In this document: piece after piece, positions 10,633 to 23,470 of the stretch | Position numbering within the stretch: position 1 is the stretch's first letter | Layout of the letters: every line of letters starts with the position of its first letter | DNA from: Rhipicephalus microplus | Taxonomy: Eukaryota; Arthropoda; Arachnida; Ixodida; Ixodidae | NCBI RefSeq assembly: GCF_043290135.1 | Contig: NC_134710.1 | Span: forward strand, 455,576,376-455,640,375 | Direction of reading: 5' to 3' | DNA: 64,000 nt | Made by a program: the position numbers and the translations under genes | The notes under the pieces: model-generated | The model's database searches: none | What the model was told of the DNA's origin: nothing | What the model saw: the letters and a program-made list of their open reading frames with translations, nothing else

Positions 10633-11344
10633 TGGCGAAAAAATTGCAGTAATATTACTGAGCTTCATGCACTACACACAATCACCTTTACTTAATGCCC
10701 AAACCAAATTTGGTGTAGAAGAGGCAGTATTTTCGAAATACTTCTTTTTACTTTTTACAAACAACACCCAGACGACATCCTGTGAAGTCCAGAAGGCACC
10801 AAAGTGGCGTAATATTTTGTTCTCTGCAATAGATTTCAGCATTTTGTTGTTTTCAATACAGTAAACGAGCACAATATTTTTTTTTTCAAAACACATTTAG
10901 GATGGTTGGCAAAATGGCTGGAATGTTTGATGTGGAATTGCCTCACTGCCAGCCTTTATTCTTCCGAAGCCCAAGCTATCACCTCTCTGTTACTGCCTTC
11001 CTTACATACAATGCCTGCATAAGAAAAAAAAGAAAGGCAAGTCTGACAAGGTTCACAAGGCAAGATATTTTCATGTTGGATAAATTCATTACCATAAACA
11101 GCAGCAAAATTACATTCATTTTGAGTAGTCCAAGACACAAGCTATATACCAGTATACTAAGAACCAAGCGCAAACTTTTCATTTGATCATGTGTGGTGAT
11201 AGACAGGAAGCGCTTATTGCAAGACTTATCAGCCTGTAATTAACTGAATGAAGTACAATGCACTGTTCAATCCAACACCACATAGGCATCTTTGCTACAG
11301 CAAAGCCATGTGTAATTAATTCATGCACTAAATGGAACAATGCA
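10633..11344. other. Unassigned DNA
   Basis: Short overlapping frames on both strands have no motif. Nothing further is supported. Confidence 0.5.
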
Positions 11345-11500
11345 AATGTAACAAAAAAGATGAAAAAAGAAAACAAAGGAAAAAAAGGAGAAAAGGAGGA
11401 TGCAAAGAAGGAGCAGTGTAGCACACTACTTTTACTTTGCATCCCCCTTTTCTTTCTTCTTTTACCTTCTTTTCTTTCTTTTACCTTTTGTTTGATTCTC
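11345..11500. repeat. Purine/pyrimidine mirror with inverted repeat
   Basis: A purine-rich half (about 11,350-11,418, mostly A and G) is followed by a pyrimidine-rich half (about 11,430-11,500). GGAGGATGCAAAG and CTTTGCATCCCCC form inverted arms around a short centre. The strand asymmetry makes lysine- or phenylalanine-rich spurious frames on both strands. Confidence 0.5.
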
Positions 11501-14369
11501 TTACCCCGAACCTCCGACAGGAGAACACTTTGTATCATCGCAACCTAACTTGAAAGGAAGAGGGCTGCACTCTTGTGCGTTAAGGTTTTTTTTCAGACAA
11601 ACATTTCCAACAGGCACACACGCCTACACCAAACGATGATGTCATTACTAACCCCATATAAACTAACATGCGAAAGGATGACATGGTGACTTCTAAAAAG
11701 TAGGTCCTCTTATCGCAACATCGGCCAGCCTGTCTGAGGCACTTCCACTGTTCACCCTGATTACCCGATTAAATGTTTCCATCTGTCGACTCGCATCTTC
11801 ATTTTAGATAACACTAAGACGAGTTTACATTGATGAATACGCACGAAAGTTTAGTGATGTATCATGCATCAGATTAAGCAAGTGTGTTAAAAAATTATTG
11901 ATAGCTTGCTTCCTGGGTTTTTATACTAACAGTGCTTGAAGTAGCCTGAAACTGTGTAATGTCTTCTATGTACATGAACCAGATTGACAACGTGATGCAC
12001 AACATGCTTAATAATATTGCGAGACACATGATAATGACAAAACGACCAGCCACCCAAATTTTTCGCTGTACATGTTTAAATTGTTCATGTTAAGCCAAAC
12101 GAGCTGCTTATGATTACAAGCTGAAAAAACCTGCAAGTAGGGCCTTGGGGCTTCTGCAAATAGACATGTAGCATTTTTTTCTGTGGAGGGCTTTACACCC
12201 ATAAGTGAGGAACGAAACTCCTGTACAATGAAGAATGTTGGCAGCTATAAGTTATAGAAAAAACTAATGCAGCTAATCTTCCCCAACACATCTGTACATT
12301 TAGAGAGGTGACGAAGCTTCTGTCATTTGTGGCAGTATGGCAATAACTCCAACAGGATCAGTGCAAAAATTGGCCTTACTTCGCTAGACAAATGTTCAAA
12401 CATGCCTGCCCGACTCCCTCTAGCCATCCCGGCTGAATCTGAAACATGATTTCTTGACTGCTGGCTGGACAAAACAAAACCATTGACGCACTCACAATAC
12501 ACAGCGTGAAGTTCCTCTGGAGTGGTCAACTTCGTGTTCTGCGATGAAAGAGCAGCACGGTGTCCTGATAAGGCAATCCTTGCAATGGTTTTCAATGCCA
12601 CACAGTGACCCTTCTGTTCCTGTCGAAGAGAGCTTGGGGAGCTTGGGGAGTTTGGAGAGTGCTTGCTCTTTTCTGGGGGCTGCTGCCGCTCCTCGTTTTC
12701 TGCTCAAGGTCAACCTGCACAAAGTTGTAGACGAGGCTTTAAGAGTTGCACATAATGACATAGAAATTTTTGGTGAACACACATTTCCTCGTGACACACA
12801 GAGGAACTTCTTATAAAACTTGAAGCCTCGCTTATGAAAACATTTACAATCAATCCGAAGATGGACTTGACTCTAAAGGAGTAAGTTTGCTATGTAGTGT
12901 ATATAAAGAAAGGTCATTCAGCACAACCACAACAACAGTTGCAGACGAAAACAACATTAGCCGGACGCTGTGGGCCGTTTTCAAGGCATAGCTTAAGCTG
13001 ACACTGATCGTCCAACGATACTAAAATATGCAAAGACTGCCTGATCAATTTCAGGCAGTACTGAAGAATTGGGCACGAATCTATCGTTCTACTCATGAAC
13101 AGTGCACAAAATTCAACATTAGTACCAACCCATTGAGCTAGAAATTTTGATTAGGATTTCTTCATTAAAGAGACTGACAATTCACCAGAATGTGTGATTG
13201 GAGGTGGAAATCGAAAAATGTGAATTGAACTGCATTCTTTTTGCAACGTGAGTGGAATTTTCTTTTCAGATTGCACTTAAAAAGCCTAAAAATCAGTATT
13301 TCATACAAAAAATTTGATGCTTTAACATGCAAAAAGATTAGTGGTCAAAGTTACAGCATATATCCATAATACCTGTGCCAACATTATTCTGTGCTGCCTA
13401 TGCAGAGGAGTCAACCCTCAAAAAGCAGCTCTGTCTTCATGGCAAACAGTGCCAAATATGTGCATTTCACACGCCCATGGAATGCATGCTTTCGCAGCAA
13501 ACTGCAATGCACAAACATATAAAGCTGTTATGCTGAACTCCCTCTGTTTGCTGCCTGTGTTGGGTGACACTTCATAGCAGTCAGAGACCCAAAAATTCTT
13601 AAAATGTTTCCAGCCCTTTCTGTGTTACCACTAGATGTACTCATGAAAGCCATGTCAAACAAAAAGAACCAAGCCCCGAAAATTCTCTTCATTCACTGCA
13701 TGTTTGTACGATCAGACCAGTAAGCTTTCTATTGCAGAAAAAAACAGCTACTATAAAAAGTGATATTCGGCCCCATTACTTGCTTTATGCTTTAAGCCAT
13801 GTTATTATGTTAAACGGGTGTCCTGTTTTACACGATCTGGTCTGCATGAACTCTTGAACCTGGCACCATATAGGTTGAAAGACACACAGAGTTCGAGACA
13901 AACCTAGTTTCCCGTGGAGCATCCTTATGCACTATAACAACACATCTCAATCTAGTTAGTTGATCAGAACGAGGTGAAAACAGCTCGCACTTGAAAAGCA
14001 CGGGCAGAAGGAATGACGCCTGCACCTTGTGCTCCCTGTACATTTTCGTTGAGGGTGCAGTTTTCACCTTATCTTTATGCAATGTCGCATTTATAACATT
14101 GTTCGCTGCATAATCTTTGTGGCATTAAAGTGTGTGATACTGTCATGAGTAGCCCAAGTAATTTATAAAAATAGAATTCAAGATAGCTCGATTCAAAAAT
14201 AACAAAGTGCATTCAGCACCATGTCCTGTAGCCATTCTTTAGGCAAGTGGCATAATGATTTATTCTTCAAAACATATCTTACTTGTAACCACTACAAGAG
14301 CTAACTCATACACTGGCACATTCTGTTTGCCTCTTCAGATTATAAGGTACCTTTTTTACATCAGAAAAT
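11501..14369. other. Unassigned DNA with one open-frame cluster
   Basis: Most of this stretch shows nothing. Between 12,323 and 12,816 several overlapping frames (92 and 101 codons minus, 90 plus) lie in a locally less AT-rich patch with splice-like TTTGTGCAG on the minus strand near 12,720. It could be a host exon, but no family is recognised and both strands are open, so I do not call a gene. Confidence 0.4.
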
Positions 14370-14525
14370 CTGCAAGAAGAATAGAAGTGTTCTAATTATG
14401 AAAAACGAAAAGTACAAGGAAAAAAGATAACCTGCCCTGGACAGGGACCGAGCCTGCGAACTTCGAATAACATATCCGATGCTCGATTAACTGAGCTACC
14501 ATGGCGGCTATCCCCCTTCCATTTT
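14370..14525 (-). mobile_element. Second tRNA-derived SINE, minus strand
   Basis: Read on the minus strand from about 14,515, the sequence has GCCGCCATGGTAGCTCAGTT (box-A-like), then GCAGGCTCGGTCCCTG, a plausible T-arm/box B, and then GGTTATCTTTTTTTCC and an AT-rich body. The anticodon arm is degenerate and the acceptor stem is not credible, so this is a tRNA-derived SINE head and not a tRNA gene. It differs from Ruka. The lower edge is approximate. Confidence 0.55.
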
Positions 14526-14584
14526 GTACAGTATATATGTGCATTTGATCATGGAAGAGTCAGTCAGCGCTGCCTGTTACCTTT

Positions 14585-14695
14585 ATATTTGCAAGGTGTT
14601 TCAGCACGCGAACAAAGGAAAAAAAGACAGGGTAGACAGAAAGTCTACCCTGTCCTTTTTTCCTTTGTTCGCGCGCTGAAACACCTTGCAAATAT
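14585..14695. repeat. Near-perfect 53-bp hairpin
   Basis: Arms at 14,585-14,637 and 14,643-14,695 are inverted copies with about two mismatches, separated by only five bases. Each arm runs from ATATTTGCAAGGTGTTTCAG to ACAGGGTAGAC. Next to the right arm is a segment (minus strand AGCTTGGGCTAGTTGGT) shared with the repeat near 35,190-35,310. The structure looks like two copies of one dispersed repeat joined head to head. Confidence 0.8.
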
Positions 14696-17600
14696 GAATA
14701 CGCACCAACTAGCCCAAGCTTCCACTCTTGTCTGTTACCTTTATGGCGAGTGTGGGATACCTTTTTTTGCCTACTGGCAATCGCATTACGATTACTTCCA
14801 ATATCCCTATACTTCTTTGGCAGCATTATGCATCTGTTAGTTCTCAGAAAATCTGCTAGTCACAGGAGGTGGCCATGGTTCTCCCTCCCACCTAGATGCA
14901 TGTACTTGAACACACGCACAACTGATAAAAAAAACAAGTCACACACCTCTAAGATTACTGAGATTCACTGTTTCAGATTCATGAGTGAAGGAAACAACTA
15001 TAAATTTAAGGGTTCGTTGTCTTTGTTGAACACATTATAATGAGAACTAGCAGACAATGATGCCAAAGAAACTATAGTTGATGTTATCAAAAATAACTTG
15101 AACACAATTGTGAAAAGAAAAGTGAACGAAAACGTAACTTGGCGGCAAGTTATTAATGGGTTGACATTTTTTGACAATTGAATTGACATTACTTTTTATA
15201 ACGTCCCTTTATTTTCCTGGGTAATGTTCTCGGGTAATTCTCATTATTGGAGTGGTGAGTAGGCTGACAAAGAAAGAATATGGCATTGATACTTCTTTTG
15301 AACACCTAATAGTTTGAGGACCTTAAAAGAGCGGAAGCTGCTTTGAGTAGACCAGAATATTCAGTTGGAGCGGAAAAAACTTACACACATTTTAACCAGG
15401 CTTTCTAACACATTTTGAGACATAAAAGTGTATGTTGCCAGTAATGTTAAGTACCATTACTTTTGTCACACTATGCACTGTAGCAGGTGTAGTTACAGTG
15501 GTGATAGTAAAGCATTAATCAAGCACGCCACCAACTGCGTTCACATCTATGGTCGCGTATTTTAAAAATAAACCTGCTGTATAGTAAAAAAGTTTAGAGC
15601 ATTTATGATTTTATCCAAATCAAGTTATACCGACTGGGTTAGCAAACCACTTGCGTAAAATCAAAAGGCAAAATTGATTCATGTATTATAACTATGTGAA
15701 CAATTTCAGCAATGCAAGCCAAAGTGACAACCGTTCTATTAAAAACCCCTCTATTATAATATGCATGAAGAGCACCACACCAGAATATTTTATACTGCAT
15801 GTAATATCGAGACTACAAGACTGTCTATTGACCTTTTAGAAGAAAAGTATCTCCTTCACGTTCAAGGGGCAACCACTTAGCCTTTTCCTGAGCTTTTCTG
15901 TGAATATTTTTTGAATTTCAGATATCATTAGGATTGATTAACAGTGAACAGATTTTGCCTACGCATTGAAACGTAGTTCTGTATGTAACTGCAATAGTGT
16001 CAAATCACCTCAAATTATTTTTTAACATTTCAAGCAAATGTGTGTAACGACTTCAAAATAGTGTCCTCAACAATGATGTCCTCAACAATGAATAGGTGAT
16101 CAAGAATGACAACTGCAGCAGCACAACTAGCTATGGGTGCCCAAAAAGTTGCGAGAAACAATACCTTTTCCTCTTTGAGTCTTTAGGAAGTGTTCAGCCC
16201 CTGAGTGCTCACCTTACCTTTTTTTAAATACGTGTTTGTGTTCCCACTGTTCTTGCTCCTTGCACAGTGAGGAGGAGCACAAGGCAAGAAGAGACAAGAA
16301 AGAAGCATAGCGAAAAAAAGCGAAATGAGCGAGGACCTCTTTTGTATCGTCCAATGTGTATAACATTACTATTGCGGCTACATATAGAAAAATTATCACG
16401 GCTATGCATCCATTGCAGAGTCATACACAGCTGCAACACCACGACTAAATTTCAGCCCTGTGTTGGTTTAGGATCCCTTTATAGCGGCAAGCTTAAGATA
16501 TCTGCATTTGTTCGACACATATTAATATGCAGTGAAATGTGATATGATAATGTCATTTAGAATGCACGTCATATGGCTTCATTGTATATGTGGCCACAAG
16601 TAACTCTGGTTGCATAGCAATATGGCACAGCCTAAACAGACGTCACTGACCACTCCAATCTGAACATGCTTTGCTACTTGCCTATTATCATCACAGAAAA
16701 AAATGAACAATTGAATGTGCTATAGATATGTGCAAGCTTATGCTAAGGGCCAAGTATGAAGGGTGTTTTGTCATTATTGAGATCAGTTATTTGTTGAAGA
16801 ACACTTGCTGTCAAACACAAATACATTGCTGTCTAAGAATCAAGACTCAAATATAAAGCAAAAAGAAGTATCACATTAAACATTACAGGCCACAAGGTGC
16901 AAGATAAATATCTGATATTCTTGGGATGTAAGGCACGCACAAGAGGTGCTGCCATATTATACTTTTCCCTGTGTTTAAACCTGCTTGCTTTACTCTCCCA
17001 ACACATCTGTTCAGATGCCGTGAAAACACCAAGCAGCTGATGCAGCATGGTTGAACACATGTCCATGGATTCCACCATTCATATTGGCTAAGCAGCCCTA
17101 CAGCCTCCACAGTCCTGCAATCATTTGTAAAACAAATATAGTTCTACCCAAAGTTCTTGGTTTACAGACACACATGCAAGACGCATAACCACTCTATAGG
17201 AAGTTTGCATGATAATTCGCTGGGTAGCGAAACGGATGCCAATATCAAGTAAGTATCGCGGTCTGCCGCTTTTTTCTTTCCGTTCTTAAAAATTAATCAA
17301 ACCATTGTTAATAAATGCACCACCAATGTGAAGTGTACTGGCAGTCCGGTGAAGAATTGCAATGTATTTCAAACACAATCCAATTCATGGCAAGTAAGCA
17401 TGCAATAGCGTTTTCTCAGCTGCTGAAGAAAACAGCATGAAGTTTAGCTAAAACCTATGCTTTTTATAAACACCATTCAATTTGATATAAAAGTTGTGAG
17501 CATTATGTGAAAAAACACGGATTCATGTTTAATCAATGATTACTTTTAATGCACTAATATGAATGCAACTAACTGAATATGAAACGATAACTTTTGCTTG

Positions 17601-18046
17601 AGCATTTCGAGTTACGAACACTATCGCACTTGCCAGCTGCATCTTGTCCAAAACAACAGCAAGCTAGGCCAGTTTCTGTAGGTGAGCAGTAATGATCAGT
17701 GCAAAGAAACGACGAGAAACACCAGTAACAACAGTATAGGGCAAGCATAAACTGCCACCTATATAATTTATTGCACAAAAGTTCGCCTGAATATCAGTCA
17801 GACAACTCGTGTAAATGAAGATCCAGTTGTGAATGAAGAAGTTACGAAATCAACAATGCCTGCTTTCTCTAACAGGACCCCCATTCACATGAAGTATGCA
17901 GCGATAGGCTCCTACCGAGGTACGTCACAGCATGATGTCACTGGCAAACGTAAAAGGTGTGGCTGGAAAAACACTCCTGCTGGTGGCTTAGCCAGGTACA
18001 GTCGTGCGGTGTTTGGGACAAGTTTTAGTTTTTCAGAGCTTACACT
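14696..18046. other. Unassigned, mostly AT-rich DNA
   Basis: No gene is supported. A segment near 17,080-17,110 (minus strand GGAGGCTGTAGGGCTGCTTA) resembles one near 33,180-33,225 and may mark an old duplication. A 17-bp tandem doublet lies near 16,063-16,095. Confidence 0.4.
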
Positions 18047-18640
18047 TCACGTTACAATGCCGACACTAGCTGTATTATGTGTCAGCAAACATCTAGCTGT
18101 GTGGTAAAATATTTGCCACGCTGTCTGTTTATCTTGAAGAAGTGAACACACGTGGTGACCTGTGTGAGGAACAGCGGCACAGTCTTCAAAAATGTGCACT
18201 GTTGATTGCGGCATGTAGAGTCCATTGAAAGGTATTGAGAATATCGGTTCAACTGAGAATATTGTGTGTGGTGTGTGCAGTGTCAATAACAATGTGTCTT
18301 GTTTGCGAAGATGTTAGCACTCGAGCCAGGGACCGGTCGTTGAAAAAACTTGATTTGACACTTTAGTCAAGGTAAATATGCACTTGACGCGACCATCTGC
18401 GAGTGGGTACAGCTCAGTGATTGCGCTGTGTGCAGAAAAAAACTGCATGGTCACCAGGCTGGAAGATACCATTTGCTGAAGCTGCATGTATGAATCGCCC
18501 CGATGAGTACGCAAGCCCAATAAAGGTATAACTCGTTTTATCGAACGCCTCATATGTCTTCATGTAATAAGCAGAGATTCTTCTTTCACATATCCTCAGT
18601 ACCTTTAGCGCTCGATATTCATGAAGTGACAATGCACACT
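18047..18640 (-). other. Cluster of minus-strand open frames, unassigned
   Basis: Three minus frames (72, 79 and 81 codons at 18,414-18,632, 18,314-18,553 and 18,047-18,292) lie nearly end to end in different phases in a locally more balanced-composition patch. This is the pattern of a decayed coding region with frameshifts. No domain or motif is recognised, so it could be an old transposon gene, a host pseudogene or chance. Confidence 0.25.
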
Positions 18641-21600
18641 ACAAGTTTGTGTGTTAGGTCCTAAGGGAGCATAGTAAATATGCAAGTAAGTTGTAGGTGT
18701 GAGATGCAGCGATGTAACTGCACAAAAGATTACGTATATATTAGGCTACAGGTTTAGAATCGCATACATATCAGTGGTCAATCAGGAACGTCACCAACAA
18801 CTTCCTTGCCAACTAGCCCATGCACAGAGGGAGGGAATGGCTGGCACGGTGCTCGAAGTGACGTCACACTATTTGCAAATATGGAAAGGTTTTTTCACTT
18901 AGGCAACATTTTGCACAATATATTTTTTAGATGCAAGACTGTACTCGTCCCACAATGATCATAGTGATGTCTTTTGTTCTTACTTTGTGCTGTGCATTAC
19001 TAGCAATTAGTCATCAAGATCTTTAAAAGCTAATTTCAGTGTTCTCTCTCATATTGCTGACAACTGTGTCGTTGCACAAATTGGGCAAAAGAACAACACA
19101 GAAAGGCTGTCACAATAAATACACCAACATGTGTATTCTCCTGCAAACAAAAGTCGGCACTGGTCCTGTCATTACCCGTCTTCCTTTTCTCTTCGCCTTG
19201 TTTGTGCTGAAACAGCCGAACACCTGATGAGTTAGATGAGAAATATTAACGCATCAAAGCTATAAGTGCTTGCATCAGCAATTACACAACAGGTGCTGGC
19301 CAGTACATTATTAGTTACAAGCAAAGGCGTCTTGCAGGTACATATACAGATTGCACGAACACCTCTCTCTCTACACTAGGCACACACATTATATCTTTTA
19401 ACAAACATACGCCACTGTTTAGGGGTATAATAACGCTCTACTGTGAACGTATGCTTATCAACCCACTCAGGCGGTTGGCTAGGTGAATTGAGCTAAGTTA
19501 CAATTTGTATCGCTCGCGAACGTGAAGAAAGTGCTGCTTTGCATCAAATAGCACCGCAGGCTTCGTTTATTCAACAAAGTAGCAAGCGCCGTGTGCGTCC
19601 TCCTCATTACATTGCACTTATGAAAAAATCGATCACCATACACATGCATGTTGCTGCAGTTGTCGCGAATTAGCTCCAGTAAGGCCGCGCCGACGCGCCA
19701 TGGCTCTGCTGGCGTTAGCCTTGTCAAAGCAAATCAGCAACTGCACTCGCAAAGGCGCGTAAGGTTGCCGTTTCACGACGCCTCGTTCGAGTGCGGCAAC
19801 ACACACTTGCACTGAGTGGCATACTTAGTCTACATAAAAAAGTGTCCCCCTTACCTTTATTTTCTTTCACACTGTCTTGAGGGAAGCGACCACAGGCGTC
19901 AGCTGTCACCTCGGAATCCTTCGAGCGCCCGCCCAACCTGCCGAATCCTTGGACGACTCGCACTTGATCCGCATTCGAACAACCGCGGGAATGGGGCGCA
20001 ATCTCAGCACATCACACGAATGAGGAACGGCGCTTCCTTGCGTAAATTTAACATTTCGTGCTCTCGTGTGTAGCAGCGCGAACACATGAGAGACGCATCG
20101 AAACGGCATGCCCACTAAAACAAAGAAGACAAACAACATGTGGCTTTAGCTGTGAATGGATTTGACTTGGATATCTGTGTGAGGAAAATAAAAAAAAACA
20201 TCTGTCGCTGCTAAAAACTGAAAAAAATGTATGTTATCTGGTAAAATAATTTTAAAAGTGATAAACGGGTTTTCAAAAAACAAGTCACAACTTTTGTTTT
20301 GTTTTTGTTCTTGCAGACGACAGCCTCTTACTGCTTCTACGACAGACGTAGTGCGGTTTTATGTTCGGTGCGTGTCGCCGATGCAAAGCTCTATAGTAGT
20401 CATATCAGAGTTATCAATTCTCAATGAATCATTGGATGACTACAAAGCAGTAACATTTTGACATAGTGCAGTACACAATCTTTCAAGGTATGACATTTCT
20501 TCGCTCTGAAGCAAATCGAAGCAAGCCGGCCGGCGCAATCAGTTGATGTCGCCGCTACGCGAGGCATGGTCGTGCGCAATAGCGTTGCGCCCCGCGCTCG
20601 ATTTGTCATCGAACGATAGAGCTACTAAGTGGAATACAGCTAGATACAGGGGTTAATGGCGTATCACTCTAATTTCCTGTGGTGGCCGACTCAATGGCAA
20701 GAGAGCCCCGGGAAACAACCTTCAACTGCTCAAGCTTGTGTGTAGGTGTAAAAATACTTGTTTTCAACCGCGACGGGGCGGCAATCTATAGTTGAAAGAC
20801 ATGCGAAAAGCATGTGACGTAAATAAATCACAAAACTTATGCACACAACAATAGATACGATCGCATATCGTACATAAATATGCCAACGCATAGCGTGTAA
20901 ACAGCAAATTTATATACATAACGTAAACGCACACCCACTGTCAAGAGCGAATAGCTTGGCATGCTAACGCACTCAGTTCGCGTACTCGAGCACACCTAAG
21001 TAGCGCAGGTTGTAATCCCGCCAAGTCTCAATTTTTTTTAGTTTTTTTCAACGTTTTTATTGTACTGCTAACTTTTCTAATGCGTTAGGTACTAAAACAA
21101 AATAAAAGCAATAATGCGTTCAAGTACGTATGTGGAACTGTGTTTTTTGTGCAACAGTTATTAGTACTTTTATTTTCATTATTACATTTTTTTAATTATT
21201 TCATATTATAACAAAATTAAGGACTAAGGGGTACATTGGGCTTGCTTGATTGTGAAGGGACTCGAGAAGTGAGAAAACTCAAACCAAAAACTTATTTCAG
21301 AAAAACTGAGCATTTCACAGCCGGACCAGCTTCTTGAAGGGTAGGCCCTAGGTATGCGCGAGACTTGCTATATGACTCATCTCAAGCTGTGGTAGTTGAG
21401 GGAAGGCAATATCACCGAGAAGCAGTTCCAAAATATATTTTGATTGATGTTTTTTGATTCCTCCAAATAAGGGCTGCACAATTGTGATCGAGCCAAACAA
21501 AGAATTGCGGGCACGAAGTCATGAGTCAGAAAATGAATAATGTTGATTGTTTGAAAAATTGCCCTTAATAACAGGAACAGTTATGAAGTGCTACGTAGCT

Positions 21601-22689
21601 TAACTCGCAGTAGGAATTTTATATATACATAAAGATAGTTTAAAATTGACAATGTTGCACACACAGACATTGGTTAAATTTCTTTGCAGCACAGTTGAAG
21701 CATCGATGTAGAACTGAAGCATCAAGGGAAGCTCATGCGTCCTCACTTTATTGCGCTTTACATAGCTTGTATGCGTCCATGCAGCCATGATATATCTTAA
21801 AGCATTTGTTTCACCTATAATCCTCTTATTCATTAAAGCTTGCCCAGAAAATGTGTCTTATGTAGCACTACATTTGAAGCGTACTCTGCATGGTGGTCTG
21901 AAACAATGCTTTTGAAAATTTCAAAACGACCCAGCTCTATACACGACCATCCGAGCATCAATGATATGCACCATTATGTGTCCGTACATATCAGTTGTGC
22001 ACTCATACCTAATTGTTTTTCTGCCCACTCCCTCTACCCCTACCTCGTTTCTGTTGTGAAGCTGTGGCAAGTTGTGTATAGCTGTATTTATATTGTAGGA
22101 GCACATTTTATCAATAAAAAGTATTTTTAGGCTACATGCAATTAGTTTTCATCAATTTTCATATCTTTTGTCAGTGCTTAGGAGGGCTAAGCTCATGGTC
22201 GATATTTTAAAAAGACATTTCTCTTTGCCAATGTTAATGAGAACAGTTTCATCAATATTGACAAGTTCGATCGCATTGAATTTAGTTCTCATTAATATTG
22301 TTTCTACCAAAAAAACGAGCCCTTGAAGTTATGCCTTTTTGCTTGATTTGTTTTCGTGTGACAGCATGGAAGTAAAATGACAGTTATTGTCATTCCTTGT
22401 AAATGACACATTTTCCGTGTCACAGACTTTAGCACCTGGTCATCTGCAGAAGTTGTATTCATTCTGGAAGAGGGCGAACAGCGGTGACTGACAACACGGA
22501 CTAGCCTGCGTTATTCTTTTGTACTATATATGTCACTGTGCATTCATTTATTATTATATAGAGCTCAGATTTCCTGCTGAAATTGTAACAACAAATGTAG
22601 ATTTTCCAATTTTTGCAACAATCCACATGCCTTTCATACACTATTGCACATTTTTGTAAGTACCTTACAAAATCTGTATATTTCCGTAA
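18641..22689. other. Unassigned DNA
   Basis: No firm feature. A splice-like acceptor (TTTTTGTTCTTGCAG, ending 20,316) opens a 48-codon frame ending in TGA at 20,459-20,461, which could be a terminal exon. The patch around 19,680-20,100 is GC-richer. Neither supports a named gene. Confidence 0.4.
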
Positions 22690-23111
22690 GACCTTACGTT
22701 CCGCATTTTTCTTATGAAAGCTTGTGTACACTCCATACACTTTCCTTATCCTTCCATATCTTCCATAATGAACTCTCCGTATGCTCAATAAATTTCCTTA
22801 TCGTCCCATACTTTCCATAAAACTGAATCCATCCACGCCATAAAACTTCCTCATCCTTCCATATACTCCATAAAAAGCGTTCTATATATGCCATACTTTT
22901 TCCTTATTTTCCGTATACTCCATAAAAAGCATTCCGTATACGCCATACAATTTTCTTATCCTTCAATATACTCCATAAAAAACGTTCCGTATATGCCATA
23001 GAACTTTCGTATATTTCGATAAAACTCCATATTTTGCCGTATGTAGCATGAGGCAATGTTACGGAGTCTATATATTTTCCGCAAGATTTCATACAGAACA
23101 TTTCAGTAGGG
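22690..23111 (-). repeat. Minisatellite element with CCCTACTGAAA end
   Basis: On the minus strand the element starts at 23,111 with CCCTACTGAAATGTTCTGTA, a diverged copy of the ends at 7,496 and 40,215. From about 23,015 down to 22,690 there are about six imperfect units of roughly 52 bp, built from TATGGCATATACGGAACG-like and TTTTTATGGAGTATA-like blocks. Minus-strand frames across it translate as repeated peptides and are not genes. Confidence 0.75.
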
Positions 23112-23334
23112 ATGTCTCACTTTTGTTGTTCGTTGTTTCCGTGACTGCGAAAGCAGTTACATATAGGTGGCTAACTACTTTTTCGCGTGTTCGTTTCTGT
23201 GCGATTTGTTGCTCACTGCGCAGAAAAGCAGGCGAAAAAGGTATTAGGCCTGGCGGAAAATAAACAAAAAACAATGTTTGATCTGATGACAAAAAGTTTA
23301 TTCGATTAGAGTATTTGAGTGGATCAACCGTTCG

Positions 23335-23470
23335 TCCGGCAAGGTGGACTGTGAGGACTAACGGTTGAACAGTAAGGTGTAAATGTGGGGATTAACAGCT
23401 AAGGTGCAAATGTGAGGACTAAATGCTAGGCCCTTGAGTTCATCTGTGGGGACTAACTGTTAGACCCAGT
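23335..23470. repeat. Short minisatellite of GTGAGGACTAA units
   Basis: Three to four imperfect units contain GTGAGGACTAACGGT, GTGGGGATTAACAGC, GTGAGGACTAAATGC and GTGGGGACTAACTGT, spaced about 35-50 bp. It abuts the end of the gypsy protease fragment. Confidence 0.6.

Noticed and set aside
11179..11548. Lys-rich and Phe-rich overlapping frames on both strands
   Set aside because: Explained by the purine/pyrimidine tract at 11,345-11,500.
22501..23101. Minus-strand open frames with repeated peptide motifs, like a repeat protein
   Set aside because: The frames are translations of a roughly 52-bp minisatellite; the period, not selection, keeps them open.
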